Shown: positions 26,758 through 34,963 of the stretch, piece by piece
Position numbering within the stretch: the first letter of the stretch is position 1
Layout of the letters: the number at the start of each line of letters is the position of its first letter
Origin: Neorhodopirellula lusitana
GTDB lineage: Bacteria > Planctomycetota > Planctomycetia > Pirellulales > Pirellulaceae
Assembly: GCF_900182915.1 (NCBI RefSeq)
Contig: NZ_FXUG01000023.1
Location: 25,875 to 89,874 of the forward strand
Length of the DNA stretch: 64,000 nt
Direction: 5' to 3'
Notes under the pieces: generated by a model
What the model was told of the DNA's origin: nothing
The model's database searches: none
What the model saw: the letters and a program-made list of their open reading frames with translations, nothing else
Program-made: the position numbers and the translations under genes

Positions 26758-27123
26758 ATGCCCACGATCAACCAACTCGTCCGTAAAAACCGGAAGCAGA
26801 AAAAGAGCCAGAGCAAGTCGCCGGTTCTAGAAAAATGCCCTCAAAAACAGGGTGTTTGCTTGCAAGTACGGACGATGACACCTAAGAAACCTAACTCGGC
26901 TCTTCGCAAGATCACTCGAGTTCGCCTCAGTAATGGCAAAGAAGTCACCGTCTACATCCCCGGCGAAGGCCACAACCTGCAAGAGCACTCGATTGTGCTT
27001 GTTCGCGGTGGACGTGTTCGTGACTTGCCGGGCGTTCGTTACCAAGTGGTTCGCGGATCTCGCGATGCACTGGGCGTGGATGGCCGTAAGCAATCACGCA
27101 GTCGCTACGGAGCCAAGAAGTAA
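26758..27123 (+). CDS. rpsL: 30S ribosomal protein S12
   Basis: A 121-residue small-subunit protein of the decoding centre. The invariant [11 protein letters not shown] segment (K43 present) and [10 protein letters not shown] are seen. Position 88, Lys in most bacteria (GGRVKDLPG), is Arg here (GGRVRDLPG, codon 27019-27021), equivalent to the K88R change known from streptomycin-resistant mutants. The C-terminus is short (SRYGAKK). It starts the rpsL-rpsG unit, with rpsG 62 bases downstream. Confidence 0.98.
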   Translation: MPTINQLVRKNRKQKKSQSKSPVLEKCPQKQGVCLQVRTMTPKKPNSALRKITRVRLSNGKEVTVYIPGEGHNLQEHSIVLVRGGRVRDLPGVRYQVVRGSRDALGVDGRKQSRSRYGAKK

Positions 27124-27185
27124 TCTTCTGGCCCTTGCTTTCTCTATCAAGACACACCACACACACTTTCGATTGATCAGCTTTC

Positions 27186-27659
27186 ATGGGACGTATCACT
27201 TCCAGCCGCACCCAACTCAAGGGCGACCCACGGCACCATTCGTTGTTGGCCAGTAAGTTCATCAACTGCTTGATGCTCGATGGCAAGAAGACAACCGCTC
27301 AGCGAGTTTTCTACGACGCGTTGGAAGAAATTGGCAAACGCCATGAAGGCGAAGAAGAACCCATCGCGGTTTTCGAAGCCGCTTTGGAAAACATCAAGCC
27401 TTACATCGAAGTTCGATCCAAACGGGTCGGTGGTGCTAGCTACCAAGTTCCAATGCAAGTCAACAAGGCTCGCCAACAAAGCCTGGCAATTCGCTGGGTC
27501 CTTGGTGCGGTTCGTGACAAAAAGGGACGCCCAATGCACTTGAAGCTGGCTGACGAATTGCTCGCCGCTTACAAAAAAGAAGGTGCCGCGTACACCAAAC
27601 GCGAAAACACCCACCGGATGGCCGACGCTAATAAGGCGTTCGCTCACTTCGCTTGGTAG
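27186..27659 (+). CDS. rpsG: 30S ribosomal protein S7
   Basis: A 157-residue 16S-rRNA-binding protein that organises the 30S head. Family marks include [44 protein letters not shown] and the C-terminal [18 protein letters not shown]. Length is typical. A strong terminator follows at 27703-27738, so rpsL-rpsG are probably transcribed separately from most fusA message. Confidence 0.98.
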   Translation: MGRITSSRTQLKGDPRHHSLLASKFINCLMLDGKKTTAQRVFYDALEEIGKRHEGEEEPIAVFEAALENIKPYIEVRSKRVGGASYQVPMQVNKARQQSLAIRWVLGAVRDKKGRPMHLKLADELLAAYKKEGAAYTKRENTHRMADANKAFAHFAW

Positions 27660-27702
27660 CGTCTCCCGCTACCCACAAAAGCTTTCAGACATCACAATAG
27701 TT

Positions 27703-27738
27703 CGCGATCCGGTTTCATCCGGATCGCGATTTTTTTTT
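27703..27738 (+). terminator. intrinsic terminator between rpsG and fusA
   Basis: A perfect 10-bp stem (CGCGATCCGG at 27703-27712 with CCGGATCGCG at 27719-27728) with a 6-base loop is followed by A and nine T (27730-27738). It should end most rpsL-rpsG transcripts before fusA. Confidence 0.92.
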
Positions 27739-27812
27739 GCCGATTCGTTCAGCCCGCGTCTCGTGGCAACTTCTGTTGCTGAACACCGAACACCGACTAC
27801 TGACAAACTCAA

Positions 27813-29903
27813 ATGGCCGACATCTCCAAAATTCGCAATATCGGAATCATCGCCCACATCGATGCCGGCAAAACCACCGTCACCGAGCGAATGCTCTACC
27901 TAAGCGGCGAAAAGCACCGCGTCGGGCGAGTGGACCACGGCACCACCGACACCGATGATGATCCGGAAGAACAGGATCGCGGCATCACGATCTTCAGTGC
28001 CTGTGTGAAATACAGCTGGGGCGATTACAACGTCAACCTGCTCGACACCCCCGGACACGTGGACTTCACGGCGGAAGTGGAACGCTGCCTGCGAGTTCTC
28101 GATGGCGCCGTCGTCGTTTTCTCCGCCCGCGAAGGTGTCGAAGCCCAAAGCGAAACGGTATGGCGACAAGCTGATCGCTACGAAGTCCCGCGAATCGTCT
28201 TCATCAACAAGATGGACCGTGAAGGCGCCGACTTCGAAAACGTCTTCAATGACATCGGGCCCCGTCTCGGTGGCCGCCCCGTCGCCGTCGAGATCCCGGT
28301 CGGACAAGGCCCTACTCACGTTGAAAACCCTTTCCGAGGCGTGATTGACCTAGTGAACCTGAAGTTCTTACAGTTCGATCCCGAAACCGAAGGCAAGGAA
28401 GTCACCGAAACGGACCTGCCCGACGAACTCGCTGACGACGCTTCCATTTGGCGAGAACAGCTTCTCGAGGCTGTTTACGAAATCAGCGAAGAAGCGATGA
28501 CGCTGGCCATGGAAGAAAAAGAAATCCCTCGCGACGTCATCATGGCGGCTCTGCGACAGGGATGCCTCGATCGAACCATCCAGCCCGTTTTCTGTGGCTC
28601 AGCCCTGCATGGAATCGGCGTCCAACCCCTAATGACTGGTGTCGGAAATTTCTTACCCAGCCCCTTAGACCGACCGCCCGTCGAAGGCTTCGTGCCTGGC
28701 AAAGACGAGAAAAAAGTCAGTCGCAAACCGGATCCCAAGGAACCGTTCTGCGGCCTCGTCTTCAAGATCCTGCCGGCCAAGACTGGTGACAATTACTGGA
28801 TCAGAATCTACAGCGGCGAACTAAGCCAGAACTCGCGAGTCTTCTGCCCCAACCGAGACAAGAAGGAAAACGTCGCTCAAATCTGGCAGATCCACGCCAC
28901 CAAAAAAGACCGCGATGGCCAAAGCGATACCGTCGGGGCAGGGGACATCTGTTGCGTGATCGGGCCGCGCTTCGCCATCACCGGCGACACGCTCTGTGAC
29001 ACAAAATCACCAATTGAATTGCCCAGCATTAAGTTTGCCGAGACCGTTCTATCGATGGCAATCGAGCCGGAAAGCACCTCGGACCGTAAAAAGCTGGAAG
29101 AGACGCTCAACATGCTGCGTCGCCAAGACCCAACATTCCGCGCGGTAGAAAACGAAGAGATTGGACAAACCATCATCAGCGGCATGGGCGAACTTCACCT
29201 CGAAGTCATCCAGCACCGATTGACGCGTGACTTCAACCTGAACGTCAAGTTCTACAAACCGCGTGTGAACTACCGCGAAACCATTGGCGGCACCGCTGAT
29301 ATCACCGGCGTTTGCAACCGGGTGATGGGCGGCAATCAAATGTTCGCGCGTTTGAAAACCCGCGTCATGGCAACCGAAGATCCCGCTGCACCGGTTGTCG
29401 TTTTCGACCGTTTACCACCCGACTGCCCATTGCCCAACGCAGTCCGTTCCGCCGCGATCGACGAAATGCGAGAGCGAGCGGGTGGGGGCGGAATGATCGC
29501 TGGCTTCCCGTTGTCGGGCGTTCGCTTTGAAGTCTACGACGCTGAAATGCAAGAAGACGGCAGCGACGAAGTCGCTTTCCGCATCGCAGCGGGCGATGCC
29601 TTCGAGTCCGGCATCAAGGCCGCGGGTCCAGTCCTGCTTGAACCGGTGATGCGAGTCGAGGTAACCACGCCCGAAGATTACATGGGCGAAATCGTCGGTG
29701 ACTTGCAGCAACGCCGTGCAATCATTGCCTCCACGGAAACCCGCGGCATGATGACCGTCATCACCGCCCATGCACCGCTGAAAGAAATGTTCGGCTACAG
29801 CAGTGCCGTCCGCAGCCTCAGCCAAGGCCGAGCCGGAAGCAGCATGGAACCGTACGGTTACCAAGCGGCACCCCAAGCAGACGCCGAGAGCTTTTCGTAC
29901 TAG
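27813..29903 (+). CDS. fusA: translation elongation factor G
   Basis: A 696-residue translational GTPase that drives ribosome translocation. G1 is AHIDAGKTT (14-22), with the catalytic His in DTPGHVD (H82) and NKMD as G4. Domains II-V follow, including the domain IV loop region and a late DYMGEIVGDLQQRRA. Switch I reads DTDDDPEEQDRGITI where common fusA proteins have a DWMEQEQERGITI-like segment. Planctomycetes carry several EF-G paralogues, so a phylogeny is needed to decide whether this copy is the main factor. Position after rpsL-rpsG supports fusA, although the terminator implies its own promoter. Confidence 0.93.
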   Translation: MADISKIRNIGIIAHIDAGKTTVTERMLYLSGEKHRVGRVDHGTTDTDDDPEEQDRGITIFSACVKYSWGDYNVNLLDTPGHVDFTAEVERCLRVLDGAVVVFSAREGVEAQSETVWRQADRYEVPRIVFINKMDREGADFENVFNDIGPRLGGRPVAVEIPVGQGPTHVENPFRGVIDLVNLKFLQFDPETEGKEVTETDLPDELADDASIWREQLLEAVYEISEEAMTLAMEEKEIPRDVIMAALRQGCLDRTIQPVFCGSALHGIGVQPLMTGVGNFLPSPLDRPPVEGFVPGKDEKKVSRKPDPKEPFCGLVFKILPAKTGDNYWIRIYSGELSQNSRVFCPNRDKKENVAQIWQIHATKKDRDGQSDTVGAGDICCVIGPRFAITGDTLCDTKSPIELPSIKFAETVLSMAIEPESTSDRKKLEETLNMLRRQDPTFRAVENEEIGQTIISGMGELHLEVIQHRLTRDFNLNVKFYKPRVNYRETIGGTADITGVCNRVMGGNQMFARLKTRVMATEDPAAPVVVFDRLPPDCPLPNAVRSAAIDEMRERAGGGGMIAGFPLSGVRFEVYDAEMQEDGSDEVAFRIAAGDAFESGIKAAGPVLLEPVMRVEVTTPEDYMGEIVGDLQQRRAIIASTETRGMMTVITAHAPLKEMFGYSSAVRSLSQGRAGSSMEPYGYQAAPQADAESFSY

Positions 29904-30018
29904 AGCTTTTAGATTTCTGCCGTAACGAAGCTCGTTAAGAGTTTCGTGACCAGACGTGGAGATCGAAAGTCTTGACGACGACAGCTACAGCCTACGGCAT
30001 TCCCCATAAACACTCTCG

Positions 30019-31008
30019 TTACATCGTCGCAATCATTTGCAACCAATCGTCTTCGCTAAGGATCTTGACCTCAGCGCCCTCGGCGATCAGTTGCCGAGCT
30101 TTCTCTTCTTTGGTGCTGACGGATCTTCCCGAAGCACGCGTGCGGGGGTCCGTCGCGCCAACGACTAGCAGATTGGTACGCCGCGACACCGCCGCCTGGC
30201 ACTGTCCGCCGCAACAGACAATCAATTGCTCAGCTTCCTCCCGGGCCAATCGCGTCAGTGAGCCCGTGAACACAACCCGCTGACCATTCAACGGTCGCAC
30301 GAACTCAGCCCGAATTCGCAAACGCTGCAAATCCGTCCCGGCGGGCGTCTTGAGCACCTCTTCAATCGGCTCAGGTGCCGGCCTGGGCAATACCGGACTC
30401 TTGGCCCGTCGCTGCCGACCACCGCTCGCTTTCGTGGGCCCCTTCTTCCCCCACTCCCCAGCCGCGCCACGCGACATTTTCAGCTTGGCCTCCAGCTGTT
30501 CGAGTGTCTCGACCTGTAAGTGTTCCGCCGCTGCGATCGCGACCTTCGCACAAGCAATGGAATCTTCCAATGCATCGTGGTGCTTGAATTGCACGCCCAG
30601 CCAATCTGACAGTGGCTTCAGCCCGAACCGTGGCAAGTGCGGCCACGTCCGCCGGGCGATCGCTCGCGTGCAACTGTACTGCATTTCTGGAACCGGATGC
30701 CCGTGGGTTAGCAAACACGCCATCAACACCCCCATGTCAAAGCTGGCGTTGTGCGCGATCAAGCAGTCGTCGCCAAACGTGTCCAGAATGTCTGGCCACA
30801 GCTCGCCAAACTCCTTCGCGTCTTGCACCATTTCAGGCGTGATGCCGTGGATCTGGATGTTCTGGTAACTGAATTGAAGCGGCCGGGGCCGGATCAACCA
30901 AGACGCCGAATCCACCACCTGCCCGCCACGAACCCGCACCGCCGCCAACTGACATGCGCTATCGCTTTGCCGCGTTGCCGTCTCGAAATCGATCGCCGTA
31001 AAGTCCAT
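30019..31008 (-). CDS. DnaQ-like 3'-5' exonuclease with C-terminal BRCT domain
   Basis: A 329-residue protein. The DEDDh exonuclease has Exo I (D7 and E9 in AIDFETAT), Exo II (LIAHNASFD) and Exo III (HHDALEDSIACA). A basic linker of about 50 residues (GKKGPTKASGGRQRRAK) leads to a BRCT domain (GQRVVFTGSLTRLAREEAEQLI, then TNLLVVGATD). The same pairing occurs in some DNA-polymerase-III-epsilon-like repair proteins and would let the nuclease dock on DNA-repair partners. ATG 31008 is preferred; a TTG at 31014 would overlap the upstream stop. It is cotranscribed with the radical SAM gene. Confidence 0.9.
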   Translation of the reverse strand: MDFTAIDFETATRQSDSACQLAAVRVRGGQVVDSASWLIRPRPLQFSYQNIQIHGITPEMVQDAKEFGELWPDILDTFGDDCLIAHNASFDMGVLMACLLTHGHPVPEMQYSCTRAIARRTWPHLPRFGLKPLSDWLGVQFKHHDALEDSIACAKVAIAAAEHLQVETLEQLEAKLKMSRGAAGEWGKKGPTKASGGRQRRAKSPVLPRPAPEPIEEVLKTPAGTDLQRLRIRAEFVRPLNGQRVVFTGSLTRLAREEAEQLIVCCGGQCQAAVSRRTNLLVVGATDPRTRASGRSVSTKEEKARQLIAEGAEVKILSEDDWLQMIATM

Positions 31009-31010
31009 CC

Positions 31011-32132
31011 TCAAACCCCACCCTGCATCTTCAAAACTGGCAATCGACCTCGCGCATCAATTTGGTCTCGCACCGCCGCGGGCGTCTGATCGACGGGTAC
31101 CGGGCGGTCTTTGGGAGCCACCGGCGGAGCTACAAATCGGTCACCTTGCCGTGTGCCGCGCCGATCAAACTCGGCGTCAATCTCGATTCGCAGCGCCGAT
31201 TTCTCCAAACACCATTTCGGTTCAATTAAGAAATTCGGCGGCGCGTCGCCACTCACTCGCTCAACAACCGTCGTCGGCGAAATGCGTTCTAAAAAGTCGA
31301 CCACCGTCCGAATGTAGTCCTCACGCTCCATCATCTTCACCTTGCCCGCCAAGACCTCTTCGCCCAGCGGCGTCCCTTGAACGCTGTAAAGATTGTGCAA
31401 CTTGATGGAATCAAAACCAAGCACGCCGATCTCGTCCGCCGTCTGCATCATCATCGCGTGATCTTCCCCGGGCACGCCCAAGATCACGTGCGCACAACAT
31501 TCAAACCCTCGCCCCCGTGATCGATCGATCGCGTTGACCATGTCCGCATGTGAGTGAGCCCGGTTCATCCAATCCAATGAAGCTTGGTGCACCGACTGCA
31601 TGCCATACTCCAACGACACTGCATGATTCTTTGCCAATCGCTGCAACAACTTTAAAACACTTTCGGGCGCACAATCCGGTCGCGTCCCAATCGCAATCCC
31701 TACCACACGCGGATCTGCGGATAACGCAAGCTGGTAAATTTCTTCTAACTGCTCGACCGGCGCGTAGGTATTCGTCGCCGGCTGAAAATAGGCGATGAAA
31801 CCTTGAACGCGATCGTATCGCTTGGTGACCTTCTCGATCCCCACACTCAACTGCTCGCTTACACGCTGTAGCCGCACACGCCGTGAAGGGCTAAACGATC
31901 GGTTATCACAAAAGTTACATCCTCCACTGGTCAGCGCCCCATCCACGTTCGGGCAGGTGAACCCCGCGTCCAAACTGACACGCTGAACACGCCCTCCGAA
32001 TCGCCGTCGCAAGGTCCGCCCGAACGCGTTGAGCCGCAAGCCTTCTTGCTGCCAGGGCAGGGCGTTTTCGCAATCAATTGATACGTCGTCGCCCTGATTG
32101 TCACCGGTCATGTCGCAGTCAGCTTGATTCAT
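31011..32132 (-). CDS. TIGR01212 family radical SAM protein (YhcC-like)
   Basis: A 373-residue enzyme with the Fe-S cluster cysteines C60, C72 and C75 (TCPNVDGALTSGGCNFC), which fits the variant spacing of TIGR01212. Further marks are YFQPATNTYAP, GTRPDCAP, EYGMQSVHQASLDWMNRAH and IKLHNLYSVQGTPL. Homologues are widespread; the substrate is unknown, and some links to tRNA or ribosome-associated chemistry have been suggested without proof. ATG 32132 fits; an upstream start at 32198 is less likely. The nuclease-BRCT gene follows with a two-base gap. Confidence 0.88.
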   Translation of the reverse strand: MNQADCDMTGDNQGDDVSIDCENALPWQQEGLRLNAFGRTLRRRFGGRVQRVSLDAGFTCPNVDGALTSGGCNFCDNRSFSPSRRVRLQRVSEQLSVGIEKVTKRYDRVQGFIAYFQPATNTYAPVEQLEEIYQLALSADPRVVGIAIGTRPDCAPESVLKLLQRLAKNHAVSLEYGMQSVHQASLDWMNRAHSHADMVNAIDRSRGRGFECCAHVILGVPGEDHAMMMQTADEIGVLGFDSIKLHNLYSVQGTPLGEEVLAGKVKMMEREDYIRTVVDFLERISPTTVVERVSGDAPPNFLIEPKWCLEKSALRIEIDAEFDRRGTRQGDRFVAPPVAPKDRPVPVDQTPAAVRDQIDARGRLPVLKMQGGV

Positions 32133-32676
32133 AAGAGAAACGGGGTAGAGCAGGGCAGAAACAAAACCGGACAGAGTAGGGCAGGACGCGCGTTTCACAA
32201 GATCATGCCGCCCGGAATCATACTGCCCAGTACAAACAATGACATCACCAACCGCTGCAGTCCAGACTCCAGCCTATTCCGCACCAAGCAACAAGCTCCC
32301 TTCGCACACCCGGGCAACGCAGCCCAAAAGTGAAACTCTAGCGCGTGGCTCATCATCAATTTTCGCCCCGCCCGTTCGCCACGATCAAAACGGGCCAGGC
32401 CAGGCCAGGCCAGGCCAGGCCAGGGCAGGGCGGGGCAGGGCGGGGCAGGGCAGGGCAGGGGCCCGAACAAGGAGGGTGCAGGAAATTGGAGCAGAGCAGG
32501 GCCATCCTAGACGCAGAACACGGACGTCGATGAACCAGCCTTGCTCGCCACCCACAGCCACGTCACCCATCGACGTTCCACGCCTGATTCACTAACAAAC
32601 AAGTCACACGAGACCGAAATCAATGACATTCAACCAGCCAAAAGACCGGCTGATCAACCAATAGCAAGGCAAACCA
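32133..32676. other. repeat-rich intergenic region
   Basis: There are 544 bases between divergent genes. It carries the GC-rich pentamer array at 32392-32461 and scattered related AGGGCAGG motifs from about 32150. The open frames that cross the array translate into Pro/Ala or Gly/Arg repeats and are not accepted as genes. No RNA gene is seen. Confidence 0.55.
32392..32461. repeat. GGCCA/GGGCA pentanucleotide tandem array
   Basis: About 14 tandem 5-base units: first repeated CAGGC, then GCAGG and GCGGG variants. Slippage-prone, strongly purine-rich in its second half, with all G on the plus strand (G-quadruplex-capable G-runs). It lies 215 bases before the M41-like gene and 260 bases upstream of the radical SAM gene start. 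Confidence 0.9.
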
Positions 32677-33198
32677 ATGGACTGGGACTGGGAACCCGAC
32701 GAGGATGAAACCCACACGGCTTACCATGAAGCCGGACACGCAATTGTGGGCTGCGCATTGGGCGCTCAAATCGACTCCGTTTCACTCTCGCAAGCTTCCG
32801 CCTACGACGACGCACTGCCCAGGCGATTTGGCGACTGCCTGGTGAACTGGGGACGAGTCGACCCAAGTAACACATGGCAACAGCAACGCGAGCTATTGAC
32901 GATTTTGGCTGGCCCGATTGCGGAATTGACCTACCGCAACGAAGACGCCGACGAAATTGACGAGGCTTGCTGGGCAATGGACTGGGCCCAGGCCCAGCAA
33001 TGCGTCTCCGCCATGCACTCAGATTCACGCAAACAGGCTCGCACGCTCCAGCAAGCCGTCGGCAGGTTGAAAACAGTGATCGCGCAGCCACCCTGTTGGC
33101 CCGCCATCGCTGCCTTAGCGGACGAATTGATGTTGGGCGATGAAATCGACGGCGAACAAGTCGCCGAGCTGGTTCGGTTTTGGTTCAGCCGATCCTGA
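32677..33198 (+). CDS. stand-alone M41-like metallopeptidase domain
   Basis: A 173-residue protein with the zinc motif TAYHEAGHAIVG (HEAGH at residues 17-21), as in the FtsH peptidase domain, followed by ILAGPIAELTYRN, which matches the FtsH helix that follows the metal site, and an acidic DADEIDEACWAMDWAQA stretch that may supply the third ligand. There is no AAA ATPase module and no membrane segment, so this is a free peptidase domain or a repurposed binding protein. Substrate and partner are unknown. The sulfatase gene follows in the same direction after 76 bases. Confidence 0.75.
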   Translation: MDWDWEPDEDETHTAYHEAGHAIVGCALGAQIDSVSLSQASAYDDALPRRFGDCLVNWGRVDPSNTWQQQRELLTILAGPIAELTYRNEDADEIDEACWAMDWAQAQQCVSAMHSDSRKQARTLQQAVGRLKTVIAQPPCWPAIAALADELMLGDEIDGEQVAELVRFWFSRS

Positions 33199-33274
33199 CA
33201 TCAACCCCATCCTCACCCCGTCCCCGTCTATACTGGTGAGGCTCCCCACACCACACCTCACGCCCCCACAACCC

Positions 33275-34831
33275 ATGCTTCAATCTCAACCATTCATCGT
33301 CGTCCTAACGATACTTCTCGGCTTTGGATCGCTTGCCAATTCGGGCCTAGCCGCCGAACTCCCCGCGACACCCACTCGCGACAACGTCAAACCGCGAAAC
33401 GTCGTCTTCATCCTGACCGACGACCATCGGTTCGACGCGATGGGCTGTGCGGGACATCCGTTTCTGCAAACGCCCCACATGGACTCGCTTGCCAAGAACG
33501 GTGTCCATTTGAAAAACGCGTTTGTCACCACCAGCCTTTGTTCGCCAAGCCGTGCCTCAATCCTGACCGGCCTCTACACGCACAAACACGGCGTCATCGA
33601 CAATCAGCGCACGGTCCCCGAGGGAACAATCTTCTTTCCCCAATATCTTCAGAAGGCCGGCTACGACACCGCCTTCATTGGGAAGTGGCACATGGGTGCA
33701 CATCACGATGGACCGCGTCCGGGGTTTGATCATTGGATCAGCTTCCCAGGACAAGGAAACTACTTGCCTCCGAACCCAAACTACACACTGAATATCAACG
33801 GGGAAAGAGTCAAACAAAAGGGCTACATCACCGACGAGCTCACCGACTATGCAATCGACTGGTTGAACCAACGTGACGATGACAAACCGTTCTTCCTGTA
33901 CCTGTCACACAAAGCTGTGCACTCCAACTTCACTCCCGCGAAACGGCACCAAGGTCGCTACGCCGACGAAGACCTCAGCTTCCTGCCCACTGGCAAAGAG
34001 CTTTCGGCTGAAAAGAATGCACCGCGTTGGGTTCGCGACCAACGCAACAGCTGGCACGGCATCGACTTTTCCTATCACAGCAACAATGGACTGGAATACC
34101 TCTACCGCCGATATTGCGAATCCGTACTCGCCGTCGACGACAGCGTTGGCCGAGTGCTTCAACAACTCAAAGACATGGGCATCCACGACGACACCCTCAT
34201 CATCTACATGGGTGACAACGGTTTCATGTGGGGCGAGCATGGACTGATCGACAAACGTGTCTCATACGAGACCTCCATTCGTGTGCCCATGTTGATGCAA
34301 TGCCCCAACCTATTCCAAGGTGGCAAACCCATCGACAACGTGATCGGGAATATCGACGTCGCTCCCACCATCCTGCACGCTGCTGGCCTGGAAACGCCTG
34401 AGTACATGGACGGGCAAAGCATGCTAGACCTGCCCAACGATCGCGACATGGACTGGCGAAAGTACTTTCTCTACGTCTACTACTGGGAAAAGAACTTCCC
34501 TCAAACTCCTACTCAATTCGCCTTGCGAGGCGATCGATTCAAGTACATCACCTACTACGGTTTATGGGACACCGACGAACTCTACGACCTCACAACCGAT
34601 CCCGGTGAGTTGAACAACCTGATCCACGATCCTGACTACAAATCTGTCGCCAAGGAGATGGAAAAAAGGCTTTACGCCATGCTGGACGAAAAGGGCGGGA
34701 TGCAGATCCCAATGAACCAGCCCAAGGGCAACTCCAACAACAAACGCTGGGCCGAACGCGGCGGGCAAGAAGCCGCTGACTTCCCTGCCACAATCGTGGT
34801 CGACCAGCCGCTCAATAAAGAAGCTCATTAG
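33275..34831 (+). CDS. exported sulfatase
   Basis: A 518-residue alkaline-phosphatase-fold sulfatase. The signal peptide (FIVVLTILLGFGSLANSGLA) leads to FILTDDHRFDAMG (metal-binding Asp pair) and the formylglycine signature C89-S-P-S-R (TTSLCSPSRASILTG), where Cys is converted by a maturation enzyme not encoded here. Further marks are GKWHMG, KPFFLYLSHKAVHS and MGDNGF. Sulfatases are numerous in marine planctomycetes and remove sulfate from algal polysaccharides. The frame is open to 33140 inside the preceding gene, but ATG 33275 carries the signal peptide. Confidence 0.94.
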   Translation: MLQSQPFIVVLTILLGFGSLANSGLAAELPATPTRDNVKPRNVVFILTDDHRFDAMGCAGHPFLQTPHMDSLAKNGVHLKNAFVTTSLCSPSRASILTGLYTHKHGVIDNQRTVPEGTIFFPQYLQKAGYDTAFIGKWHMGAHHDGPRPGFDHWISFPGQGNYLPPNPNYTLNINGERVKQKGYITDELTDYAIDWLNQRDDDKPFFLYLSHKAVHSNFTPAKRHQGRYADEDLSFLPTGKELSAEKNAPRWVRDQRNSWHGIDFSYHSNNGLEYLYRRYCESVLAVDDSVGRVLQQLKDMGIHDDTLIIYMGDNGFMWGEHGLIDKRVSYETSIRVPMLMQCPNLFQGGKPIDNVIGNIDVAPTILHAAGLETPEYMDGQSMLDLPNDRDMDWRKYFLYVYYWEKNFPQTPTQFALRGDRFKYITYYGLWDTDELYDLTTDPGELNNLIHDPDYKSVAKEMEKRLYAMLDEKGGMQIPMNQPKGNSNNKRWAERGGQEAADFPATIVVDQPLNKEAH

Positions 34832-34963
34832 CCAAGCGGCTAGACCGCCAAGTCGCTGACGGCCCCTTTCTACGAACCTATCCGGGCTCGTTCGGCGTCC
34901 ACATTGTCGCGGAGACCTCCCTGAGGTTCCGCTGGGGGTTCCAGGTTTGTTAGCATCAGGATT

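Noticed and set aside
32195..32595. Pro/Ala- or Gly/Arg-rich frames across the pentanucleotide array
   Set aside because: The apparent proteins are direct translations of a simple repeat in all frames.
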